Origin: Bryocella elongata
Lineage (GTDB): Bacteria; Acidobacteriota; Terriglobia; Terriglobales; Acidobacteriaceae
DNA: 64,000 nt
Reading direction: 5' to 3'
Assembly: GCF_900108185.1 (NCBI RefSeq)
Contig: NZ_FNVA01000007.1
Location: forward strand, 186,001 to 250,000
Shown here: piece after piece, positions 23,291-29,849 of the stretch
How positions within the stretch are numbered: the stretch's first letter is position 1
How the letters are laid out: each line of letters starts with the position of its first letter
Notes under the pieces: generated by a model
What the model was told of the DNA's origin: nothing
Databases searched by the model: none
What the model saw: only the letters and a program-made list of their open reading frames with translations
Program-made: the position numbers and the translations under genes

Positions 23291-25387
23291 ATGAAGCCAT
23301 CACTCCGTCTCGCGACTCTACCCCTGGCCGGCGCAGCGCTGGCTTCGCTGTTGAGTCTTGTTCTTACCGGCTGTGGACTTGGCTCCACGCAGGCAGTCAC
23401 AAGTACGGTTGCCACGGTCAAGATGAGCGGTACCGCACACGGCGGTCCGAATCCCATCACCAACGCCAACGTCACTCTTTGGGAGACGTGGACGACCGGC
23501 ATCGCAGGCACCGCGACCGGCCGCACCGCCGCAACCGCCAGCACCTATGGCTCCGCGGCATTCCAGATCGGCAGCACCACCACCGATGCTTCGGGCATGT
23601 GGAACATCGCCAGCTTCAACTGCGATAACGGCGAGTACATCTACGTGACGATCACCGGTGGCAAGACGGCCTCCAACAGCCCGAACTCCAACTCGGTCCT
23701 GGCATCGCCGGTGGGCGCGTGCACCACCCTCCCGAGCTCCGTCTCGGTGAATGTCACCGAACTCAGCACCATCGCCATGGCGTACTCCCTCGGAGCCTTC
23801 ACCAGCGAAAACCCGACCTATCTCGGCACGGGCTCACAGCAGATCTGGATCGGAGCACCGGCGGCGAATAATGTGGCTGCGGGCTCCTGCTCCGGGACCG
23901 GAAGCACCCTCGCCTGCACCGCTTCTGGCCTCGGCCAGGCCTTCACGACCGCGATGGACATCGTGAGCTCCGTGGGCTACGGCAGCACGCCGAGCGGCAA
24001 CGCCAACACGACGCTGACCGACCCCAGCGGCGCCACGCCGAACACGTCCTCGTCCGTTCCGCGCGCCTTCATCAACACCCTGGGCAATATCCTGCAGAGC
24101 TGCGTGAACACCAGCGGCGGCACGGCTGGCGACTCCTCGGCTTGCGGCAAGCTCTTCTCCGACACTGCCTCCGGCTCGCTGACCCCGACCGATACCCTCC
24201 AGGCCGCGATGAATATCGCTGCCTATCCCACGGTCAACGTTGGACCGATCTATGCCCTTGGCGCTCCCGTTAGCGCGTTCGGGCCGGCGTTGACTGCGCA
24301 GCCGAATGATTTCTCGCTGGCCATCACTTACACCGGACCCAACAGCAGCACGAGCTTCGACGCTCCCAAGTTTGTGGCGATTCGCCCGACTGAGGACGTC
24401 GTCGTGCTGACCACGAACACCGCTGGAACCACCGACACGCTCATCGATCTCGCGACCACCGGCGCCGTGACCACCAGCGTTGCGCAGACCGCCACCCCCG
24501 GTGAGCGTCAGCTCGCAGTCGACCTCTCCGGGAATGTCTTCGCCAATCAGCCTCTGACCAGCGGCGCTGTCACCGAGTACGACGCGCTCACCTTCGCGGC
24601 CTCGCACTCCTACCCGGTGAACACCCCGGGCGGCATGGCGGTGGACCGCAACAATACCGTCTACTTCACGCAGGACAGCTCCTCGGCGGCGTCGATCTAC
24701 TACCTCACCTCCGGATCTTTTGTCCCGGCACAGATCACCTTGTCCTCGTCTCCGGCCCCCAGCGTTGCGACCTCCAGCAGCGTTCCGGGAGCACTCAACT
24801 TCGATACCAACCAGAACCTCTGGATGAACATGCTGGGCTCCAGCAACCAGCAGGTCAACTACGTATATGAAAAGTACGTATCGCCCAACACCTGCACGCC
24901 GCCCGACTTCTGCGGGCTCAATGGAGCGAACCTGGGACTCACCGTGGGTGACTCCTACAGCACCGTCTTCGATGCCTCCGGTTTTGCCTACTCCAACGCC
25001 GGTGCCCGCATTCTGCAGTTCGATCAGAACGAGAACAACGTCGGCTTTTACACCCCGGCTTCGGGTCACACGCTCAAGTACGCTTCGGTCGATGGAGACG
25101 GTGTCATCTTCTATCCCGATGCCACCGGTGGCGCGTTGATTCCATTCGACACCAAGTCGGATGGCTTCTCCTCGCTGAAGCCTTGCTCGCTGCGCATCAC
25201 GAACTCCACGTCGCAGACCACCTCCTGCGCTAACGCACTTGGTTCTCCCGCCAGCACGCAGGTCGATGCCGCAGGAGCAGTCTGGATCGCCGATCCGGGC
25301 GCCAGCGTCGTCGTGAAGCTGCTGGGAGTGGCATCGCCCGCATGGCCGGCACTCGCGCTCGCCAAGGCTTCCACGGAACCGCAGTAA
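23291..25387 (+). CDS. Large Ser/Thr/Ala-rich secreted lipoprotein, possible beta-propeller
   Basis: A 698-residue protein with a signal peptide ending in the lipobox LVLTGC. The mature protein begins with a carboxypeptidase-regulatory-like segment (VKMSGTAHGGPNPITNANVTLWE). The second half has repeating blades of the NHL/SMP kind: VAIRPTEDVVVLTTN, LAVDLSGNVFANQ, GGMAVDRNNTVYFTQD, LNFDTNQNLWMNM and VDAAGAVWIADPG. It is probably an outer-membrane or surface beta-propeller; the ligand is unknown. Low charge and many Ser/Thr fit a secreted protein. GAGGTG precedes the ATG at 23291. Confidence 0.75.
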   Translation: MKPSLRLATLPLAGAALASLLSLVLTGCGLGSTQAVTSTVATVKMSGTAHGGPNPITNANVTLWETWTTGIAGTATGRTAATASTYGSAAFQIGSTTTDASGMWNIASFNCDNGEYIYVTITGGKTASNSPNSNSVLASPVGACTTLPSSVSVNVTELSTIAMAYSLGAFTSENPTYLGTGSQQIWIGAPAANNVAAGSCSGTGSTLACTASGLGQAFTTAMDIVSSVGYGSTPSGNANTTLTDPSGATPNTSSSVPRAFINTLGNILQSCVNTSGGTAGDSSACGKLFSDTASGSLTPTDTLQAAMNIAAYPTVNVGPIYALGAPVSAFGPALTAQPNDFSLAITYTGPNSSTSFDAPKFVAIRPTEDVVVLTTNTAGTTDTLIDLATTGAVTTSVAQTATPGERQLAVDLSGNVFANQPLTSGAVTEYDALTFAASHSYPVNTPGGMAVDRNNTVYFTQDSSSAASIYYLTSGSFVPAQITLSSSPAPSVATSSSVPGALNFDTNQNLWMNMLGSSNQQVNYVYEKYVSPNTCTPPDFCGLNGANLGLTVGDSYSTVFDASGFAYSNAGARILQFDQNENNVGFYTPASGHTLKYASVDGDGVIFYPDATGGALIPFDTKSDGFSSLKPCSLRITNSTSQTTSCANALGSPASTQVDAAGAVWIADPGASVVVKLLGVASPAWPALALAKASTEPQ

Positions 25388-25410
25388 GCTGGTTCATCGC
25401 TCCACCCCCA

Positions 25411-25440
25411 AACGGCGGCTTTCGGGCCGCCGTTTTCCTT
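25411..25440 (+). terminator. Rho-independent terminator
   Basis: Arms AACGGCGGC (25411-25419) and GCCGCCGTT (25426-25434), followed by TTCCTTTT. Confidence 0.8.
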
Positions 25441-25520
25441 TTGCGCACAATGCCGTACGAGCTTTCCGAAATTCCCACACAAGAGGTCCGCGCGCCCGCG
25501 CTTCTACACTGAAGAGAGAC

Positions 25521-26909
25521 ATGGCTTCCTTCAGCTCCTCCGCCGGTATCGGCGAAACTCTTCCCGCCTCCATTCAGACCGAGATCACGGTCCTCGGGGC
25601 GATGATGCTCGACGGCGTCGCCATCACCGACGCCACGGCGAAGCTGCGCGCCGACGACTTCGCGCTCGACTCCCACCAGCGCATCTACCGCGCCATCCTC
25701 GAACTCGTCGAGCAGGGGCAGGCCGTCGACTTCATCACCCTCATCAACGCGCTCTCCAGGACCAAGGAGCTCGACGCCGTCGGCGGGCAGTCCTACCTCG
25801 CGTTCCTCACCGAGGGCATTCCGCGCAATCCCAACATCGAGAGCTACGTCCAGATCATCAAGGACAAGTCGCTGCTGCGGCAGCTGCTCTCGATCTTCTC
25901 CGAAGGCATGGCCGCCGCCGCCGACCAGAGCGAGGAAGCCACCAAGGTCCTCAACGACGTCGAGGTCCAGCTCGCTGCCGTGGCCGACTCCGCCATCCAG
26001 CGCGGCTTCTCCGGCATCCCGGCCATCGTCGCCAGCTCCTTCGGCACCATCGACGCACTCTACGAGCAGGGCCGCGAGGTCACCGGCCTCGCCACGCACT
26101 ACATCGAGTTCGACAAGATGACCTCGGGCCTGCAGCCTTCCGACCTCATCATCATCGCGGCGCGCCCATCCATGGGCAAGACCGCATGGGCCATCAACAT
26201 CGGCCAGAACTGCGCCGTGCGCGATGGCAAGGTCGTCGCTGTCTTCTCGCTCGAAATGTCGAAGGAAGCTCTGCTGCGACGCATGCTCGCGTCGGAGGCC
26301 ATGGTCGGCTCGCGTAAGCTGCAGACCGGCTTCATCCCGCGCGAAGACAAAGGCAAGCTCATCGCCGCGCTGGATCGCCTCATGGGCTCCAAGCTCTTCA
26401 TCGACGACACCCCCGGCATCACGCTCGCCGAGATGCGCGCCAAGGTCCGCCGCCTCAAGCAGCAGGAGAACGGCCTCGACCTCATCATCATCGATTACCT
26501 CCAGCTGATGACCGGCTCCAACAAGGGTGGCAAGGGCTTCGACAACCGCACCCAGGAAGTCGCGTCCATCTCGCGTGGCCTCAAGGGCCTCGCGAAGGAG
26601 CTCGGCGTGCCCGTCATCGCGCTCTCGCAGCTCTCGCGTGGCAGTGAGCAGCGCACCGGCGACAAGAAGCCGCTGCTCTCCGATCTCCGCGAATCAGGCT
26701 CGATCGAGCAGGACGCCGATCTCGTCGCCTTCATCCATCGCGAGGAGTACTACGACCGCGAAAACGAAGACGTGAAGGGCAAGGCCGAGATCATCATCGC
26801 CAAGCAGCGTAACGGCCCCACCGGCTCCGTGCAGATGGCCTACCTCTCCGACTTCACTCGCTTCGAAAACCTCGACACCATGCATGATGGCGGCGGCGAC
26901 GCGTACTAG
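25521..26909 (+). CDS. dnaB: Replicative DNA helicase DnaB
   Basis: A 462-residue hexameric helicase that unwinds DNA ahead of the replisome. The N-terminal domain (QTEITVLGAMMLD, then FALDSHQRIYRAILELVEQG) is followed by the RecA-like domain: Walker A ARPSMGKTAWA, ALLRRMLASEA, Walker B LDLIIIDYLQLM and SQLSRGSEQR. The length is typical and no intein is present. Its own ATG at 25521 begins a monocistronic unit. The gene ends 113 bases before the VOC gene. Confidence 0.97.
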   Translation: MASFSSSAGIGETLPASIQTEITVLGAMMLDGVAITDATAKLRADDFALDSHQRIYRAILELVEQGQAVDFITLINALSRTKELDAVGGQSYLAFLTEGIPRNPNIESYVQIIKDKSLLRQLLSIFSEGMAAAADQSEEATKVLNDVEVQLAAVADSAIQRGFSGIPAIVASSFGTIDALYEQGREVTGLATHYIEFDKMTSGLQPSDLIIIAARPSMGKTAWAINIGQNCAVRDGKVVAVFSLEMSKEALLRRMLASEAMVGSRKLQTGFIPREDKGKLIAALDRLMGSKLFIDDTPGITLAEMRAKVRRLKQQENGLDLIIIDYLQLMTGSNKGGKGFDNRTQEVASISRGLKGLAKELGVPVIALSQLSRGSEQRTGDKKPLLSDLRESGSIEQDADLVAFIHREEYYDRENEDVKGKAEIIIAKQRNGPTGSVQMAYLSDFTRFENLDTMHDGGGDAY

Positions 26910-26930
26910 CGCGCCAGGAATTTTGTGCAC

Positions 26931-26965
26931 TCCTGACACGCTCCTGACACTATGCTGTCAGCAGG
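26931..26965. promoter_or_regulatory. Direct and inverted TCCTGACAC repeats upstream of the VOC-WYL operon
   Basis: TCCTGACAC occurs at 26931-26939 and 26942-26950, 11 bases apart (one helical turn). The second copy forms an inverted pair CTGACA/TGTCAG (26944-26949 and 26956-26961). The placement suggests an operator for the regulator encoded at 27433. Confidence 0.45.
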
Positions 26966-27022
26966 CATCTCCTACTCTCACTCTCGTAGTTCACTTCCGC
27001 ACGAGAGATGAAGGAGAGCGCC

Positions 27023-27403
27023 ATGAACAAGTTCGAAACCAATGCCATCACATGGTTTGAGATTCCGACCACCGACTTCGCACGCGCCACCGCGTTCTAC
27101 GAGACCGTGCTCGATGACAAGCTGCAGGCCTTTCCCGGGCCCGAGCCCTGCAACATGTTCCCATCGCAGCCCGGTGGCGTCGGCGGTTGCATCGTTCATC
27201 GCGAGCACGCTAAGCCCAACAGCAACGGCACCGTCGTCTACCTCAACGCCGATGGCAAGCTCGACGCTTCCGTCAAGCGCGCCGAGAAGCTCGGCGCGAA
27301 GGTGCTCGTGCCGCGCACGGCCATCCCCGGTGGCTTTGGCTACTTCGCGTGCATCGAGGACTCCGAAGGAAACCATGTTGGCCTGCACTCCCGCGAGTTC
27401 TAG
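27023..27403 (+). CDS. VOC family (glyoxalase/bleomycin-resistance-like) protein
   Basis: A 126-residue VOC protein with paired beta-alpha-beta units: WFEIPTTDFARATAFYETVL at the start and FACIEDSEGNHVGLHS at the end. The final Glu/His region fits a metal site, but the substrate is unknown. AAGGAGAG lies seven bases before the ATG at 27023. It is followed after 29 bases by a YafY-type regulator in the same direction, and the pair probably forms one operon. Confidence 0.9.
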   Translation: MNKFETNAITWFEIPTTDFARATAFYETVLDDKLQAFPGPEPCNMFPSQPGGVGGCIVHREHAKPNSNGTVVYLNADGKLDASVKRAEKLGAKVLVPRTAIPGGFGYFACIEDSEGNHVGLHSREF

Positions 27404-27432
27404 GGCTTGCTTTCCCCCGAAGGGCGGTCTCG

Positions 27433-28158
27433 ATGCGTCGCGCTGACCGCCTCTTCCGCATCGTGCAGATGCTTCGCTCCGGCCGCCTGAAGACCGCACG
27501 CGCCCTGGCCGAACGGCTCCAGGTCTCCGAGCGCACCATCTACCGCGACGTCCGCGACCTCCAACTCGCCGGCCAGCCCATCGAGGGCGAAGCCGGCGTC
27601 GGCTATACCCTCCGCCGCGACTTCGATCTCCCGCCCCTCATGTTCACTCCCGACGAACTCACGGCTCTGGTCCTTGGCGCACGCCTCGTGGAGGCCTGGG
27701 GTGGCGCGGAGTCCGTGATCGCCGCCAAGTCGGCCCTGGCCCGCATCGAGGCTGTCCTGCCGCCCGAGCTCTCCGCTCCGCTCGAAGCGATCCGCTTCTA
27801 TGCTCCGGGTTACAAGATGCAGCAGGCCCACCGCCGTCTGCTCGACAAGCTCCACGCTGCCTGCCTCAGCCGGGACGTTGTCTCGTTTCGCTACACTCGG
27901 CTGGGCGAAGACGAGTCCCGCTCCGAGGCCCGGCTCGTCTGGCCGCTTGCGCTGGCGTTCTGGTCCGGCGTCTGGACGCTCGCCGCCTGGTGCGAAACCC
28001 GCGAGGACTTTCGCACCTTCCGGCTGGATCGCATCGAGCAGTTCAGCCTTGCCACGCGCACCTTCACGCCAAAGCGAGGCCAGCGGCTGGAAGACTACAT
28101 GCGCCGCGTGCGGGCCGACGCGGTGAGCCGCCAGATCCCGCAGGAACCTGGTTCCTGA
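27433..28158 (+). CDS. YafY-type HTH/WYL transcriptional regulator
   Basis: A 241-residue regulator. The N-terminal DeoR-like helix-turn-helix is clear (KTARALAERLQVSERTIYRD), followed by a linker (GVGYTLRRDFDLPPL) and a WYL-type ligand-sensing domain (VSFRYTRLGE, then WPLALAFWSGVWTLAAWCE and FRTFRLDRIEQF). It likely controls its own operon with the VOC gene, possibly through the CTGACA repeats at 26931-26965. The ATG at 27433 was chosen at the start of the HTH. Confidence 0.9.
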   Translation: MRRADRLFRIVQMLRSGRLKTARALAERLQVSERTIYRDVRDLQLAGQPIEGEAGVGYTLRRDFDLPPLMFTPDELTALVLGARLVEAWGGAESVIAAKSALARIEAVLPPELSAPLEAIRFYAPGYKMQQAHRRLLDKLHAACLSRDVVSFRYTRLGEDESRSEARLVWPLALAFWSGVWTLAAWCETREDFRTFRLDRIEQFSLATRTFTPKRGQRLEDYMRRVRADAVSRQIPQEPGS

Positions 28159-28180
28159 TCCGGCTGAAGAGCCAATGCGA

Positions 28181-28208
28181 AACGGGCCCAGCGTTTGCCG
28201 GACCCGTT
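28181..28208. terminator. Terminator-like hairpin between convergent genes
   Basis: Arms AACGGGCCC-like (28181-28189) and GGACCCGTT (28200-28208) with one bulge, between the WYL regulator and the membrane protein at 28229. Confidence 0.6.
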
Positions 28209-28228
28209 CTGCAAGAACTCATAGCGCG

Positions 28229-29179
28229 TTACTGGGCGACCGAGTGGAGCTCGTTCATGTGAGCAAGCGCGTCGGCCGAGTTCTGCGTGTCTCGCGCCCG
28301 CGCCGCCTTGCTCATCGCCGTCAGCACGGTGAGCTCGCCGGGGGCCAGCATGTCCGGCGTAAAGCCCGCAACCGCTACATGGCCAGGATCATCACCCAGC
28401 GCCTCCGAAACCTTGTTCCAGAAGAAGAACGGCGAAGTCGTCGGGAGCAGAATCATGCGGCGCTCCGGCTCCGGCAGGGCAAAATAGGTGCCCCAGACGA
28501 TTAGCGAGATCACACTTCCGCCGATGGTGATGAAGTACACCGGGGAGTAAAGATTGTGGGCCGAGTTGCTGGTGTACCAGGCGGCCTGCACCAGATTTGT
28601 CGCCGCGATGATGCCCAGCCCGAGACTTACACCGAAGATGCGGCTGCGAGGAGTCAACCCCAGCGGATGAGCCGCGAAGCACACAAACAAGAGAAGGCAG
28701 AGGGTAAGGATGCAAGTGCCTTCGTGGACCTGGCTGGCGATCGTCGTAATCGCCTCCATCATGGAGCGATTTGCCCAAGAGACCAGATTACCGGCCACCA
28801 CCACAACGGAAAGCACAATCGAAACCGCAACAATCCAACGGAAGATGATCTTGCCTAGCTGTTGCAGTCCTTCCAGCGGCTTCATCGCGATGCTGAAGAC
28901 ACTCCGAATGATAAAGACGAGCAATACGGCTTGGACGGCATAGCAGAACCAGTAGGTCCAGAAGTAGATGTCGTATGCGATGACCTTGTTGAGGTGCATC
29001 TCCTTGCGGAAGAAAATCAGAGCGGTTGAAGTCGCTACATTGAAAGTCTGAACGCCGAGGTAGACACCAAGAACAGGGAAGTTGCGGAGAACGCGCCGCC
29101 GCCACATCACGAGCATCACCACGATGCTCAGGAAAACCTCAGCGATGTTGGCGTATTCGAGCAGTACTTTCGTCTGCAT
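28229..29179 (-). CDS. Seven-TM-like acidobacterial membrane protein, function unknown
   Basis: A 316-residue protein with about seven TM helices between residues 8 and 235 (the first is IAEVFLSIVVMLVMW), then a soluble C-terminal tail of ~80 residues (TSPFFFWNKVSEALGDD onward). I recognise no domain. Its ribosome site GAGGGG lies 8 bases upstream of the ATG, but inside the 3' arm of a 19-bp perfect hairpin (29184-29225), so translation is likely conditional. A 52-residue secreted-peptide gene lies directly upstream in the same direction. Confidence 0.75.
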   Translation of the reverse strand: MQTKVLLEYANIAEVFLSIVVMLVMWRRRVLRNFPVLGVYLGVQTFNVATSTALIFFRKEMHLNKVIAYDIYFWTYWFCYAVQAVLLVFIIRSVFSIAMKPLEGLQQLGKIIFRWIVAVSIVLSVVVVAGNLVSWANRSMMEAITTIASQVHEGTCILTLCLLLFVCFAAHPLGLTPRSRIFGVSLGLGIIAATNLVQAAWYTSNSAHNLYSPVYFITIGGSVISLIVWGTYFALPEPERRMILLPTTSPFFFWNKVSEALGDDPGHVAVAGFTPDMLAPGELTVLTAMSKAARARDTQNSADALAHMNELHSVAQ

Positions 29180-29183
29180 ACAC

Positions 29184-29225
29184 GAAACCCCTCACTCCCA
29201 AAGCTATTTGGGAGTGAGGGGTTTC
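29184..29225 (-). promoter_or_regulatory. 19-bp perfect hairpin that buries the ribosome site of the downstream gene
   Basis: On the minus strand the arms at 29225-29207 and 29202-29184 are exact complements with a 4-base loop. The 3' arm holds GAGGGG, the only good ribosome site for the ATG at 29179. No U-tract follows, so a plain terminator is less likely than a translational or coupled control element. Confidence 0.75.
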
Positions 29226-29283
29226 GACAAGAACTAAAGTGTACAACTTTCGGTTCACGCCCTATCGAAATAGGGCTTGACCG

Positions 29284-29442
29284 TTAGTCGATGCCGCAGC
29301 CGTTCGGATCGCCCGGGGGGCAGAGCGGCACGGGAACTGCGCTGGTCGCCGGCTTTACGGTGGTCTTTGCAGAAACGGTGGTGGCGCTGAAGCCCGCCAG
29401 GGCGAGCGCAACTACGAGGGCACGCACGAGTGTGATCTTCAT
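29284..29442 (-). CDS. 52-residue secreted Cys/Pro-rich peptide
   Basis: ATG at 29442 with AGGAG ten bases upstream. The 52-residue product has a signal peptide (LVRALVVALALAGFSATTVSA) and a short mature part of about 27 residues ending in LCPPGDPNGCGID. Two Cys residues nine apart could form a disulphide. I know no family for it. The downstream gene is the seven-TM-like protein, separated by the 19-bp hairpin, so the two may be one transcription unit with the peptide translated preferentially. Confidence 0.6.
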   Translation of the reverse strand: MKITLVRALVVALALAGFSATTVSAKTTVKPATSAVPVPLCPPGDPNGCGID

Positions 29443-29849
29443 TTTTTGTTATCTCCTAGTTCCAATTCCGAAATGGTGCAATGTGGTGCTCGGCTCCAAC
29501 ATCCCGGCGGCGAGATCCACAACCGTCCCACGCAGGTGGTAGTCACCTACTCCTTCCGTGGTAGACATCTACAACATAAGGCGCAGGAGGCGGCAAATCT
29601 ATGCTGCTCAGCTACTTAACGGAATATGCAATGGACAAGGGTTACTAAGGTAACATGACGTTCGAAGGGGGTCAGAGTCAAGCCTCAAGCACCCCGCGAT
29701 CCCATTTCAGGACAGTCCCGGAGGAGGCGTAAGCCCCTCCGTGTCAGCCAAATTGGGAACCATGTCCCGGAAGAGGACGCATCTGGATCGACTCGCTTCT
29801 GCCTGCGGAAGTGCCCCGCAAACCCGCCCGAAGGGTATGCTCAAGGCAC
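29443..29849. other. 407-base intergenic region between divergent genes
   Basis: It must hold the promoters for the secreted peptide (-) and RNase R (+). A pair of GTGGTAG words at 29532-29538 and 29559-29565 and an inverted GGTAGTCACCTAC stretch (29534-29546) are seen. A possible 15-codon frame at 29601-29648 has a perfect AGGAGG 10 bases upstream. Nothing else was recognised. Confidence 0.4.
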
